Assembly: GCA_910587095.1 (NCBI GenBank)
Contig: CAJUMJ010000012.1
Span: 1-47,625, forward strand
Source: an uncultured Lachnospiraceae bacterium
GTDB lineage: Bacteria > Bacillota > Clostridia > Lachnospirales > Lachnospiraceae
Reading direction: 5' to 3'
Length of the DNA: 47,625 bases
The translations under genes were made by a program, and so were the position numbers. Of the stretch, positions 1 to 9,144 are shown one piece after another (the stretch's first letter is position 1; every line of letters starts with the position of its first letter). Under the pieces are notes generated by a model. The model was not told the DNA's origin, did not search any database, and saw only the letters and a program-made list of their open reading frames with translations.

Positions 1-314
1 ATCGCATTATGCGTATTCGTGACGAATCTGTTTAAGATTCACAAGCGGATACTTTACGCTCTTTTATATTTGTTCCAATATGGGAATGGATACAAATGTT
101 GGAGTATGCAGATATTCGCTTAATCAGCAGACACTAAATAACAGTTTTAAAAGGAAAAAAGATGTGCTATTCTTTTGGATAAGATTGAAAAATAAAATTT
201 TCAATCGCGAGATTTGTGCCTGCGCGTTGCTTGACACAAACTCGTTATGCGCAAAGAACAGCGCAGAAATGGAGAAAAAATGAAGGACGAAATGACTTCG
301 ACAGGGAGGGAACT
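1..314. other. Leader region upstream of the alpha-galactosidase gene
   Basis: No convincing gene is visible here. One frame is open from base 1 to a TAA at 121-123 and could be the tail of an upstream gene, but nothing in it is recognisable. An inverted repeat with 9-bp arms (GATTGAAAA at 183-191 and its complement at 198-206, 6 bp apart) is a possible binding site for one of the two sugar regulators that follow. A TTGACA at 231-236 has no good -10 partner. A clear ribosome site (AGGGAGGG, 303-310) precedes the GH36 start. Confidence 0.4.
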
Positions 315-2531
315 ATGATCACGTATCATGAGAGAGAACGGATTTTTAAATTGGATTCGCCGAATACGAGCTATATGATCGGCATTGTGGACGAGGAGAA
401 TTTTGTCGGCCACATTTATTACGGAAAGAGACTGAAGGAGGCGGAGGCGTCGTATCTGATGAGGACGCAGGAAAAGCCCTTCGTGCCAAGTCGGAATAAC
501 AGGGAGAGGGGCGCCTTTTATGACGGTTTTCCCTTTGAATACCCGGTGGGCGGTTTGGGCGATTACAGGGAGAGCTGTCTTGATATCAGGACGGCGGGCG
601 GCCATGCGGGAGCCATGTTATCCTATGTATCACACGAGATCATGAGAGGAAAGCCCGGGCTTTGCGGCCTTCCGGCTACCTTTGGCACGGAGGAGGAGTG
701 CGAGACGCTAAAGCTTGTCTGCGAGGATTGCTATGTGGGGATGCGGGTGGAGCTTCTCTATACGGTGTTTTCCGACAGTGACGTCATAACCAGGAGCGTC
801 AGGGTGGAGAACGGCGGGAAGGAGCATTTTTACCTGACAAAGGTGTACTCCGCCTGCATCGATATGGACAGCCGGGATTACGATATGATTTCCCTGCACG
901 GAAGCTGGGCGAGAGAGCGCCATATCCAGAGAAAGCCGCTTGGGTATGGTATCCAGAATGTCAGTTCCTTCCGCGGGGAATCCAGCCACCAGGACCATCC
1001 TTTCCTTGCGCTTGCGGATCGGCATACGACGCAGGAGCACGGGGAGGTGTACGCGATGAATTTCGTGTACTCGGGCAATTTCCGCGCCCAGGCGGAGGTG
1101 TCGCAGTTTGACGGCGTGCGCCTCTCCATGGGTATCCACCCGGAGAATTTCTGCTGGAAGCTGGAGCCGGGGGAGAGCTTCCAGGCGCCGGAAGTCGTGA
1201 TGGTCTACACCGATCGGGGGTTGGACGCCATGACGAATACCTTTCACGGTTTTTACAGAAAACATCTGTTGCGAGGCAAATATAAGGATAAGAAACGGCC
1301 GATTCTCATCAACAACTGGGAAGCCACCTATTTTGACTTCGATTCGGATAAGCTCTTGTCCATCGCGAAGGAGGCGGCTTCCCTCGGGATTGAGATGCTT
1401 GTGATGGACGACGGCTGGTTTGGCAGGAGGAATTTCGACGACTGCGCCCTTGGGGACTGGGTTGTCAACGAAGAGAAAATAAAGGGCGGACTTGCCGCTC
1501 TTGTGGAAGAGGTAAATAAGCTGGGGATGAAGTTCGGCATCTGGTTTGAGCCGGAGATGATTTCGCCGGATTCGGATTTATACAGGGCGCACCCGGACTG
1601 GGCCATCGCCATTCCGGGGAGGCCCGGCACGCAGATCAGGCAGCAGTATGTACTGGATCTGTCGAGGAAGGAAGTCGTAGACCACATTTACGCCATGGTG
1701 TCGGCGGTACTTAAGAGCGCAAATGTGGAGTATGTGAAGTGGGATATGAACAGACAGCTTTCCGATATGGGGAGTGCAGCGCTTCCCCCGGACAGGCAGG
1801 GAGAGCTTTACCACAGGTATGTGCTTGCGCTGTATGAGATGCAAAACAGGCTTACTACCGATTTCCCTGATCTGCTTCTGGAAAACTGCTCCGGCGGCGG
1901 CGCGCGTTTTGACCCGGGGATGCTCTATTACAGCCCCCAGATCTGGTGTTCGGACGATGCGGATGCCATAGAGCGTCTGAAGATACAGGAGGGAACCGCA
2001 CTCATTTATCCGCTCTCCACCATGGGCGCCCACGTGTCGGACTGCCCGAACCATATCGTAGGGCGGACGACGCCCTTTGAGACGAGAGGGGTCGTCGCGC
2101 TCGCGGGAACTTTCGGCTATGAGCTGGACATCACCAAAATATCGGAGGAGGAGAGAAACCAGATACCGGGTCAGGTGGCGATGTACCACAAATATAACGA
2201 TCTGGTCAGAGAGGGCGATTATTACCGTATCGCGTCCTACTCGCAAAACCACATGTTTGACTGCTGGCAGGTGGTGAGTGGGGACAAGCGGGAATCGCTT
2301 GTGACCTTCGTGCAGGTGCTAACCCGCGCCAATTACAGATCGAGGCGCATTCTGTTAAAAGGTCTGTCAGAGGATACCCGCTACGAGGTGCAAATCTTGT
2401 CCGCCAGGGGCGAAAAAGAGGGGGACGTGTGGATTTGCGGCGGCGATACGCTCATGAGCGCGGGAGTTCTTGTGCCGGATATGCCGGGGGATTTCAGGTC
2501 AAAGCTGATCTATTTGACGGCGGTGGATTGA
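315..2531 (+). CDS. Alpha-galactosidase, glycoside hydrolase family 36
   Basis: This enzyme hydrolyses terminal alpha-1,6-galactosyl residues from raffinose, stachyose or melibiose. It has no signal peptide, so it acts in the cytoplasm on imported sugars. The 738-residue length is typical of bacterial GH36. The nucleophile motif KWDMNR places the catalytic Asp at residue 477, and CSDDAD at 545-550 carries the acid/base Asp. The central MDDGWFG and GIWFEPEM motifs also fit the TIM barrel of this family. The ATG at 315 is chosen because AGGGAGGG lies just upstream; an in-frame ATG at 216 would add 33 residues without family support. A LacI regulator follows 21 bp after the stop and an ABC sugar importer lies further on, so the block is probably for alpha-galactoside use. 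The exact substrate is inferred. Confidence 0.93.
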   Translation: MITYHERERIFKLDSPNTSYMIGIVDEENFVGHIYYGKRLKEAEASYLMRTQEKPFVPSRNNRERGAFYDGFPFEYPVGGLGDYRESCLDIRTAGGHAGAMLSYVSHEIMRGKPGLCGLPATFGTEEECETLKLVCEDCYVGMRVELLYTVFSDSDVITRSVRVENGGKEHFYLTKVYSACIDMDSRDYDMISLHGSWARERHIQRKPLGYGIQNVSSFRGESSHQDHPFLALADRHTTQEHGEVYAMNFVYSGNFRAQAEVSQFDGVRLSMGIHPENFCWKLEPGESFQAPEVVMVYTDRGLDAMTNTFHGFYRKHLLRGKYKDKKRPILINNWEATYFDFDSDKLLSIAKEAASLGIEMLVMDDGWFGRRNFDDCALGDWVVNEEKIKGGLAALVEEVNKLGMKFGIWFEPEMISPDSDLYRAHPDWAIAIPGRPGTQIRQQYVLDLSRKEVVDHIYAMVSAVLKSANVEYVKWDMNRQLSDMGSAALPPDRQGELYHRYVLALYEMQNRLTTDFPDLLLENCSGGGARFDPGMLYYSPQIWCSDDADAIERLKIQEGTALIYPLSTMGAHVSDCPNHIVGRTTPFETRGVVALAGTFGYELDITKISEEERNQIPGQVAMYHKYNDLVREGDYYRIASYSQNHMFDCWQVVSGDKRESLVTFVQVLTRANYRSRRILLKGLSEDTRYEVQILSARGEKEGDVWICGGDTLMSAGVLVPDMPGDFRSKLIYLTAVD

Positions 2532-2552
2532 CGGAAAGGTGAAGTGGCCGAT

Positions 2553-3575
2553 ATGACGAAATCAGTGAGGCTGGCGGACATTGCGCAAAAGCTTGGAGTC
2601 AGTGTGGTGACGGTGTCGAAAGCGCTGTCAGGGAAAAAGGGAGTCAGCGAGGAGATGCGCGCAAAGATAAGGGCGCTTGCCGACGAGATGGGGTATACGC
2701 CAGTCCACTCGCCAAAGGAGGAGGCGGAGAGGGCGTATACGGTCGGTGTTATGACATTTGAGCGCTATTTCAGCCAGTTTGCCTCCTTCTACTGGAAAAT
2801 GTACCAGGAGCTGACGACGCAGGCGATCCGCAAAAACTGTTTTTCCCTGTTGGAGGTGGTGAGCATCTCCGACGAGGAGGGACTGGTATGCCCAAAGCTT
2901 TCGGAGGAGGAGCGTGTGGACGGTATTATCGTGATCGGAAAGCCAGGAAGAGAGTACTTGAAGATGTTATACCGGAGCCAAAAGGCGCCCATGGTGTTTC
3001 TGGATTTCTACGATGACGAACTGATCGTGGATTCCGTGATATCGGAAGGGTTTCTCGGGACATATCGGCTGACGGAACACCTGATTCAGAGAGGACATGA
3101 GAAAATCGCTTTCGTGGGGACTTTGATGTACACGGAGAGTATCACGGACCGCTATTTCGGTTACTGCAAGGCGCTTATGGAACGCGGCATAGAGCGGCGT
3201 CCCGAATGGCTCCTGGATGACAGGGATTTTTCCGACGGCCGCATGGGATTGAAATACAAGGTCGCTTTGTCGGAAAATGACATGCCGACAGCGTTTGTCT
3301 GCAACAACGACGTGACGGCCTATGCGCTCATCAGGCAGCTCAAAGAGAGCGGATACCGGGTGCCGGAGGACATCTCCGTGGTCGGCTACGACGATTATCT
3401 TTACGCGGAATTTGGGGATTCGAAAATTACAACCTACGCTGTCGATATGGAAAAAATGACGCAGGCGGCTCTGGCGATTCTGGCAAAAAGAATCGAAAAC
3501 TGCGAGACGGAGCCGAAGGTGTATGTCATAAGCGGCAGACTGATAGAGAGAAAGACGGTACAGGAAATAAACTGA
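2553..3575 (+). CDS. LacI-family transcriptional regulator
   Basis: A DNA-binding regulator with an N-terminal LacI helix-turn-helix (VRLADIAQKLGVSVVTVSKA, about residues 5-24), then the hinge helix and a periplasmic-binding-protein-like effector domain to the end. The C-terminal region keeps the family signature VPEDISVVGYDD. Full length is 340 residues from the ATG at 2553. A GTG at 2544 is in frame and adds three residues, and the ribosome site GGAAAGG (2533-2539) does not clearly decide between them. The gene lies 21 bp behind the alpha-galactosidase and is probably cotranscribed with it. It likely senses a galactoside or its product and controls this gene, the ABC importer, or both. The effector is not visible from sequence. 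Confidence 0.9.
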   Translation: MTKSVRLADIAQKLGVSVVTVSKALSGKKGVSEEMRAKIRALADEMGYTPVHSPKEEAERAYTVGVMTFERYFSQFASFYWKMYQELTTQAIRKNCFSLLEVVSISDEEGLVCPKLSEEERVDGIIVIGKPGREYLKMLYRSQKAPMVFLDFYDDELIVDSVISEGFLGTYRLTEHLIQRGHEKIAFVGTLMYTESITDRYFGYCKALMERGIERRPEWLLDDRDFSDGRMGLKYKVALSENDMPTAFVCNNDVTAYALIRQLKESGYRVPEDISVVGYDDYLYAEFGDSKITTYAVDMEKMTQAALAILAKRIENCETEPKVYVISGRLIERKTVQEIN

Positions 3576-3608
3576 GTACCGATTGTGAAAGCAAGCAAAA
3601 AACATGGA

Positions 3609-4532
3609 TTACAGAACCGGTGTTTCCCTGCGGTAGACGGAAGGGGAGACGCCGGTTTTCTCTTTGAAGAGCCGGATAAAGTGGTTGGTATTCTCGATGC
3701 CGACAGCCTGTGCGATGGCTCCGATTTTCTCGTTTGTGTGGAGCAGAAGCTCCTTCGCCTTCTCAATTCTCACTTTATTCAAGTATTTAAGCGGCGTATC
3801 GTCGTAATATTTTGCGAACTGTCTGCCGAGCGTAAATTTGTTTACGCCGTACCTGGCGGAGAGGTCGTCCAGGGAATACGGCTCCTGATACGCCGTGTCG
3901 AAGCATTTTTTCATGTCGGTCAGATAGGAAGGGATGTGGTGGGAGCCTTCCCTTTGCACGGCGTAAAAGAGATAGAGCTGCGTGTAGAGGGAGAGCAGAC
4001 TTTGTGAGCGCATCAGGGCGTGAATTTCATCGTCGTCCTGTATTTTCAGAAAGCGTTCCCACAGAGAAAGGGAGTCGGCGTCTTTTTCCAGTCGGAAGAT
4101 ACAGCCGCCAAGGGATTCCAGCTTTTGATGATAGTAGGCGCTGACCGGCGTGCTGACAAAGCAGATCGTATATTCCCATATATTGTGCAGACAGACGAGC
4201 CTATGCTTTTTCCGGCAGTCGATAAAGGCGAGGGTGCCTGGCAAAAGTTCCCCAAAAGTTTGGGGGGGGGGTAGAATCATATCGTTGCAAAGAAGCTTTC
4301 CGGCGCCCTTTTTGGTATAGAGCAGGCAGAAAGCGTTGAGTCCTGCGGTTTCGCAGGAGAAGGGCGCGGTGACGGACACGTCGCCCCTGCAGAGCAGATA
4401 AGGGAGCGTGCCGCAAAAGTCATAGGTTCTCCCGTAAGTGTGCGCGAAGTAGTCGGAAAAAGAAAAACGGCTGCTCGTCTCGGAGAAAATGAGACTTTTG
4501 AAAAATTCCGTGGCGAACGTAGAATCGGGCAT
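3609..4532 (-). CDS. AraC-family regulator containing a ten-C tract
   Basis: A 307-residue regulator whose N-terminal half resembles an AraC-type cupin sensor (LLPGTLAFIDC, about residues 95-105). The C-terminal hundred residues are a double helix-turn-helix of the AraC/XylS type (LDDLSARYGVNKFTLGRQFA, then IAQAVGIENTNHFIRLFKEK and the closing GVSPSVYRR). It is convergent with the LacI gene, 33 bp apart, and divergent from the ABC importer across a 369-bp AT-rich gap, so it most likely activates that importer. An uninterrupted run of ten C on the coding strand (4262-4271 as G on the plus strand) codes for three prolines at about residues 88-90. A change of one base there would shift the frame and cut the protein near residue 90, removing the DNA-binding domain. 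Confidence 0.88.
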   Translation of the reverse strand: MPDSTFATEFFKSLIFSETSSRFSFSDYFAHTYGRTYDFCGTLPYLLCRGDVSVTAPFSCETAGLNAFCLLYTKKGAGKLLCNDMILPPPQTFGELLPGTLAFIDCRKKHRLVCLHNIWEYTICFVSTPVSAYYHQKLESLGGCIFRLEKDADSLSLWERFLKIQDDDEIHALMRSQSLLSLYTQLYLFYAVQREGSHHIPSYLTDMKKCFDTAYQEPYSLDDLSARYGVNKFTLGRQFAKYYDDTPLKYLNKVRIEKAKELLLHTNEKIGAIAQAVGIENTNHFIRLFKEKTGVSPSVYRRETPVL

Positions 4533-4901
4533 GGCGGATTGATCCTTTCTGAGCCTGGTGTGTAGAAAAAAAGATTAATAAAAGTTGAAAGATAGTATAG
4601 ATGAAAATCAAGGAAAAATCAATAACAGAATATTGCGTTTACATGATTAATTTTGATATCTAAAAAATAGCTAATAAAAACCTAAAATTGACTTAAAAAG
4701 CAAGGAAGAAATGTGAAAAGAAGAAAATGTAATGGTAAAAATGTATAAAAAACGAGGGAGTAAATTGGTAAAATGGAAGAAATAACGGGAAATATCAATA
4801 ATTGAATACAAATGCAAATTTAAGATAGTGACTAATTTGTAAGGTTAAATTAAAATAAAATTAGCTTAACAAATAAACAAAAATGCAAGGGAGGAAAAGA
4901 A
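4533..4901. promoter_or_regulatory. AT-rich divergent regulatory region between AraC regulator and sugar importer
   Basis: No gene is seen in this 369-bp stretch, which is far more AT-rich than its surroundings. It must hold promoters for the AraC gene (leftward) and for the ABC importer (rightward). An inverted repeat CTAATTT (4832-4838) / AAATTAG (4858-4864) sits about 40-70 bp before the importer start and could be an activator site, but in such AT-rich DNA this is weak evidence. The importer's ribosome site, GGGAGG, is at about 4889-4894. I could not assign -35/-10 boxes with confidence. Confidence 0.5.
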
Positions 4902-6338
4902 ATGAAATGTAAAAGACTTATGGCACTTGGAATGACCGCGGTCATGGCAATGTCAATTGCGGGATGCGGCGGCTCCGGCGATGCGGGGGCAGACACGACG
5001 GGCGCATCCGCGGGGAGCGAAGCGTCCGGCGATACAGGTGCGGAGAGCGCAGGCAGCGGGGAGAGCGCGTCTTCCGGCGTCCCGACTCTCGACGCGATTA
5101 CGGTGGGAGAAGATTACAAGGATTTGACGGCGTCCATCAAAGTGCTGACAAACAGAACGGATATCGTCGATACGGTTTACAAAGGATACGCGGAACAGTT
5201 CATGGAGTTGTATCCGAATATTACGGTGGAGTACGAGGGAATCACCGATTACGAGGAGTCCGTGACGCTTCGTCTGACGGCCGGCGACTGGGGCGATATC
5301 ATGTTCATTCCCACCTCCGTGGCGAAGAACGAACTTTCCACTTATTTCATGCCTCTTGGCAGTTTTGACGCGATGAAAGATACGTATAATTTCCTGGAGG
5401 AGAAATCTTTTGAGAACGTAGTTTACGGTATCGCAAACGGCGGTACGGCAAGCGGTATCGCTTACAACAAGAAGGTATGGGCGGACGCGGGCATCACCAC
5501 GGTGCCCAAGACTCCCGAGGAGTTTTTGGAGGATCTAAAGATCATCAAGGACAAGACCGACGCGGTTCCGCTTTACACAAACTTTGCGGCAGGATGGACG
5601 ATGGGCGCGTGGGACGCCTACACGGACTGCGCGGCGACGGGCGATCCCGATTTTAAGAATAATATGGTGCATATGAGCAATCCTTTTGCGAAGAGAGACG
5701 ATCTGACGGGCCCTTACGCGGTGTACTACATTCTCTATGAGGCCGTTGCCCGCGGGCTGATCGAGGACGATCCGGCAAGCACGGACTGGGAATCCTCGAA
5801 GGGCGCGATCAACAGAGGCGAGATCGCAACTATGGTGCTCGGCTCCTGGTGCGTGGAGCAGTTCAAGGAAGCGGGCGACAATCCGGACGATATCGGATAT
5901 ATGCCTTTCCCGATCAGCGTGGACGGCAAGCAGTATGCGGGTTCCGGCGGAAACTACTCCTTCGGCATCAACGTGCAGGCGTCCGACGAGAACAAGATCG
6001 CATCCCTTCTGTATATGAAATGGCTGATTGAGGAATCTTCCATCTACATGGATGAGGGAAGCATTCCTGCCCGCAAGGACGCGGAATATCCTTCCGTGCT
6101 GGAAGCTTTCGACGGCGTGGAGCTTCTCTCCAACAACCAGGCGCCGGCTGGCGAGGAAGATCTGTTTGACGACGTGAACAACGAGAGTGAAGTGGGAATT
6201 AACAACAACGACTATCCTGACTGTGAGATTCTGGAGGCTGCGCTCTACGGTACACGGACTCTGGACGAGATCATGGACGAGTGGAATCAGAAATGGACTT
6301 CGGCGCAGGAGTCGCTGGGTGTGGAGGTTAACCAGTAA
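4902..6338 (+). CDS. Sugar ABC transporter substrate-binding lipoprotein (family 1)
   Basis: An extracellular carbohydrate-binding protein of the MalE-like family 1, which captures an oligosaccharide and delivers it to the two permeases encoded next. The N-terminus is a lipoprotein signal (SIAGC, lipidated Cys22), followed by a Gly/Ser/Ala/Glu-rich linker to about residue 60, then the two-lobed binding fold. The length of 478 residues is somewhat long because of the linker. The gene starts an operon with two permeases (43 bp gap to the first). No ATPase gene is present, which is usual for CUT1 importers that share one MsmK-type ATPase. The neighbouring GH36 enzyme suggests raffinose-type sugars; this is inference. 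Confidence 0.92.
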   Translation: MKCKRLMALGMTAVMAMSIAGCGGSGDAGADTTGASAGSEASGDTGAESAGSGESASSGVPTLDAITVGEDYKDLTASIKVLTNRTDIVDTVYKGYAEQFMELYPNITVEYEGITDYEESVTLRLTAGDWGDIMFIPTSVAKNELSTYFMPLGSFDAMKDTYNFLEEKSFENVVYGIANGGTASGIAYNKKVWADAGITTVPKTPEEFLEDLKIIKDKTDAVPLYTNFAAGWTMGAWDAYTDCAATGDPDFKNNMVHMSNPFAKRDDLTGPYAVYYILYEAVARGLIEDDPASTDWESSKGAINRGEIATMVLGSWCVEQFKEAGDNPDDIGYMPFPISVDGKQYAGSGGNYSFGINVQASDENKIASLLYMKWLIEESSIYMDEGSIPARKDAEYPSVLEAFDGVELLSNNQAPAGEEDLFDDVNNESEVGINNNDYPDCEILEAALYGTRTLDEIMDEWNQKWTSAQESLGVEVNQ

Positions 6339-6381
6339 ACGGGCGGCTGCGACAGTGTGAAAGACGGAAAAGGAGAAGGAT

Positions 6382-7359
6382 ATGGTGAATAACAAAAAAA
6401 CCTTTGGGGAATGGTTTGGGAGCAGGAAAATCCAGAGGCGTCTGGTCATCTTTACATTTATGTTCGTACCGCTGCTGCTTTTGCTGATGTTTACATATAT
6501 TCCCTTCGGAAAGATGGTGCAGTTTAGCTTCTACAATATGAAGTACATCGGAAAGCGCAATTTTGTGGGGCTTAAAAATTACGTCGAAGTTTTTAACAGG
6601 CCGGAGATTTTCAAGTCGCTGTTCGTCAGCGTGTATTACATGGGCGGCGCCGTTCTCCAGTTGGCTTTGGCACTGTTTTTTGCGACGCTGATGGTATTCA
6701 AGGTTAAGGGCGAGTCCGTCTTCAAGGCGACGATGTTCTTTCCCTATCTGATTTCCGGTATCGCGATCGGCTTTATATTCAAATTTTTCTATGCGAGAGG
6801 TTATGTGCTTGATTCCATCGTGGCTTTGTTTGGCGTCGCGCCGGAAAATATTCCCTATTGGCTGCAGGACACAAGCATCAATAATTTCTCGCTGGCGGCG
6901 ACGTCGGTGTGGAGATATACGGGACAGAATATGATCCTGTTTCTGGGCGCGATGATGTCCGTGGATGCGGATCTCTATGAGGCGGCTTCCCTGGACGGCG
7001 CGAACAAATGGCATCAGTTCAAGTACATCATTTTGCCGAGCATTAAGTCGATCGTCGTGTTAAACCTGATTCTTTCGATCAGCGGCTCACTGAGCGCGTT
7101 CGAGCCGCCATATGTCATCACAAACGGTACGATGGGTACAGGTACTTATTTCGTTATCATGAACCGTCTGGCGCATGAGAACCAGAAGGTCGGACTTGCC
7201 AGCGCGATGGCGATAGTACTGCTCGTCATCATCATTCTCTGTACCGTGGCGCAGAAATTGTTCTTTGCCTATGTGTTCGACGATGGGACGGATGACGAGT
7301 CCAAGGCCGCGGTGAGGCGGAAAAAGAAACAGAACAGACAAAATAGGGGATTAAAATAG
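6382..7359 (+). CDS. Sugar ABC transporter permease, MalF/MsmF type
   Basis: First membrane subunit of a CUT1-type sugar importer, 325 residues with about six membrane helices. Residues 200-207 form the EAA loop (EAASLDGA) that contacts the ATPase, followed by the usual FKYIILPSIK. The N-terminus begins with a charged segment (KKTFGEWFGSRKIQRR) before the first helix, and the C-terminus is a basic tail. The ribosome site AAAAGGAGAAGG lies just before the ATG. It is 43 bp after the binding-protein gene and 15 bp before the second permease, so the three are surely one transcript. Confidence 0.93.
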   Translation: MVNNKKTFGEWFGSRKIQRRLVIFTFMFVPLLLLLMFTYIPFGKMVQFSFYNMKYIGKRNFVGLKNYVEVFNRPEIFKSLFVSVYYMGGAVLQLALALFFATLMVFKVKGESVFKATMFFPYLISGIAIGFIFKFFYARGYVLDSIVALFGVAPENIPYWLQDTSINNFSLAATSVWRYTGQNMILFLGAMMSVDADLYEAASLDGANKWHQFKYIILPSIKSIVVLNLILSISGSLSAFEPPYVITNGTMGTGTYFVIMNRLAHENQKVGLASAMAIVLLVIIILCTVAQKLFFAYVFDDGTDDESKAAVRRKKKQNRQNRGLK

Positions 7360-7374
7360 AAAGGGGTGACGGTA

Positions 7375-8223
7375 ATGAATACGAATACGAGCAAAGTACA
7401 AATGGGACTGTTTACGTTTTTCAAATATTTCATGTTGATCATAGCGGCTCTTATTGCCATCATCCCCGTTGTCGTGTGCGTGCTTACGGCGTTTAAGACG
7501 GAGGAGGAGTATCAGAGCACTTCCGCGCTGTCGTTGCCAAAAAGTTTCCTGTATTTTGAGAACTTCAAGGTGGCTTTCACGCAGGCGAATATGTTGCGCG
7601 GATTTATCAACACGGCGTTTGTGCTTGTGGTGGTTCTCACGGCGTCCGTCCTTGTCAGTTCCATGATCGCCTATGTGCTCAACCGTTTTAAATTTGTAGG
7701 AAACGCGATGATCAGAAATCTTTTCATGTTCGCTGCGCTGCTCCCCGGAATCGCCATGCAGGTAACGATCTACGAGATCATGAATAACCTGCACCTGATC
7801 AATCACCTGTACGGTTATATGATCTGCCTGATGGGTACGGATATTATCTCGATTTATATATTCCTGCAGTTTTTTGAGAATCTTCCGACCTCGCTGGACG
7901 AGTCCGCGATCATAGACGGATGTACCTATTTCGGCGTGTTTTTTAAGATTTTGCTGCCCCTTTTAAAGCCTGCGATTATGACGAATTTGGTGTTAAAGGG
8001 CGTGGGCGTCTACAATGAATATTACGCGTCAAATCTGTACTTGCAGTCAAAGGAATTAAAGACCATTTCCACGGCTCTTTACACTTTTACGGGCCCTTAC
8101 GGAAGCCAGTACAACTATATCTGCGCGGGCGTGCTGATCACAATCATTCCGATTCTTCTGATCTTCATTGTGTTCCAGAAGCAGGTATACGGAGGACTCG
8201 CGTCCGGGGCCGTGAAGGGCTGA
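7375..8223 (+). CDS. Sugar ABC transporter permease, MalG/MsmG type
   Basis: Second membrane subunit of the importer, 282 residues, about six membrane helices. An EAA-type loop is present near residues 175-196 (DESAIIDGCTYFGVFFKILL), in which the usual Glu-Ala-Ala is Glu-Ser-Ala. The ATG at 7375 is preferred over an in-frame GTG at 7366, because the AAAGGGG ribosome site overlaps that GTG and is well spaced for the ATG. The gene closes the operon; a strong hairpin terminator follows 34 bp after the stop. Confidence 0.92.
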   Translation: MNTNTSKVQMGLFTFFKYFMLIIAALIAIIPVVVCVLTAFKTEEEYQSTSALSLPKSFLYFENFKVAFTQANMLRGFINTAFVLVVVLTASVLVSSMIAYVLNRFKFVGNAMIRNLFMFAALLPGIAMQVTIYEIMNNLHLINHLYGYMICLMGTDIISIYIFLQFFENLPTSLDESAIIDGCTYFGVFFKILLPLLKPAIMTNLVLKGVGVYNEYYASNLYLQSKELKTISTALYTFTGPYGSQYNYICAGVLITIIPILLIFIVFQKQVYGGLASGAVKG

Positions 8224-8257
8224 CGCAGAGTCGCCTGTTTTGGAAAACAGATAAAAA

Positions 8258-8294
8258 ACGCTTGTCGCGGCATACCGGCGACAGGCGTTTTTTT
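8258..8294. terminator. Bidirectional rho-independent terminator
   Basis: An 11-bp stem (ACGCTTGTCGC at 8258-8268 with its complement at 8278-8288, one G-T pair) is followed by a T run on the plus strand. It is preceded by an A run that gives a T run on the minus strand. It lies between two convergent genes, the sugar permease and superoxide dismutase, and can end both transcripts. Confidence 0.85.
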
Positions 8295-8303
8295 GTAATG
8301 TAT

Positions 8304-8939
8304 TCAGGGAAACATATTGAAGCAGCGCATATAATTTTGATTTGCATTATTCCAGTTGACTACATGAAACCAGTCGTCTATATAATCCGCTCTCACGTTA
8401 TAATGCTTTAAATAATAGGCATGTTCCCACACGTCGATATTGAGAATGGGGAATAACCCCATTTCCAGAGGAGTATCCTGATTCGCCGTCGTAATGATAC
8501 CAAGGTGTCCTGCGGCGTTGACTACAAGCCATGCGTAACCGGAACCGAATACGGACAAGGCGGCCGCTTTAAACAGGTCCCCAAACGGCGCATAACCGCC
8601 GAACTCGCTGTTGATTGCTTTGTTTAAAAAGCCGACCGGCTGAGAAGAATTCGGATTGGACATGTTTGCGAAATAGAATTGATGGTTGAAAACGCCCCCG
8701 GCGTTATTTTTTATATCGGCCTGAATTTCTTCCGGAAGGCACGGCACATTGACGATGAGCTGCTCGAGAGTCCAGCTTTGGTATTCAGGATATTTGCCGA
8801 GCGTATTGTTCAGGTTGTCGACGTAAGTCTGCAGATGCTTGTCGTGGTGCAGGTACATTGTTTTTTCATCGATATAAGGTTCCATGGCGCCGAAAGAATA
8901 TGGCAGAGGCGTGTTGATAAATTTATAATGGTTACTCAT
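8304..8939 (-). CDS. sodA: Superoxide dismutase, Fe/Mn family
   Basis: Converts superoxide to oxygen and hydrogen peroxide in the cytoplasm. The 211-residue protein shows the four metal ligands of the family: His31 (in LHHDKH), a His in the VFNHQFYF segment, and Asp and His in IDVWEHAYYLKH near the C-terminus. A Gly in the NNAGGVFNHQ segment and a Gln in TANQDTPL resemble the Mn-type active-site arrangement, so Mn or cambialistic use is likely, though this is inference. It is transcribed alone; a TATAAT box precedes it and the shared terminator lies downstream. Rubrerythrin at 36.8 kb would complement it in oxygen defence. Confidence 0.92.
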   Translation of the reverse strand: MSNHYKFINTPLPYSFGAMEPYIDEKTMYLHHDKHLQTYVDNLNNTLGKYPEYQSWTLEQLIVNVPCLPEEIQADIKNNAGGVFNHQFYFANMSNPNSSQPVGFLNKAINSEFGGYAPFGDLFKAAALSVFGSGYAWLVVNAAGHLGIITTANQDTPLEMGLFPILNIDVWEHAYYLKHYNVRADYIDDWFHVVNWNNANQNYMRCFNMFP

Positions 8940-8959
8940 ATGGAAATCCTGTTTTTGTT

Positions 8960-8965
8960 ATTATA
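8960..8965 (-). promoter_or_regulatory. -10 box of the superoxide dismutase promoter
   Basis: On the minus strand a perfect TATAAT lies about 20 bp before the start codon, and an AGGA ribosome site lies between. The -35 position, 17 bp upstream, reads ATCACA and is a poor match, so the promoter may need an activator or be weak. Confidence 0.5.
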
Positions 8966-9020
8966 TGTCGGCCATAGACAGGTGTGATGACACGTAAAAA
9001 GCAGGCACTTGGGATTTGGT

Positions 9021-9101
9021 AAAAAGGGCAAAGAAAAAGAAAGCAGACTGACATATAATGTCCCGGTCCGCTTTCCCGTCATATCTTTGTTTTGCCTTTT
9101 T
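9021..9101 (-). terminator. Large imperfect hairpin acting as terminator for the small coiled-coil gene
   Basis: The flanks AAAAAGGGCAAAGA and the CTTTG...GCCTTTTT segment pair as the base of a long interrupted stem, with a second paired part (AAAGC with GCTTT) inside. Read leftward, the hairpin ends in a T5 run. It starts about 45 bp after the stop of the minus-strand gene at 9145, which fits a terminator. The inside contains unpaired bulges, so the structure is approximate. Confidence 0.55.
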
Positions 9102-9144
9102 GTAAGTTCTGCTAAAAGCCCGTCCCACGCATTTTCCGGCAAAA

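Noticed and set aside
80..283. A 67-codon plus-strand frame in the leader
   Set aside because: No ribosome site, no family features, and it overlaps promoter-like AT-rich DNA.
201..605. A 134-codon minus-strand frame at the start of the GH36 gene
   Set aside because: It is antisense to a clear coding region, has no ribosome site and no recognisable motif. Other long antisense frames in the GC-rich genes (for example 9713-12268 and 21061-22419) were dismissed for the same reason.
8936..9142. A 68-codon minus-strand frame between sodA and the coiled-coil gene
   Set aside because: It crosses the terminator hairpin and the sodA promoter and has no protein-like character.
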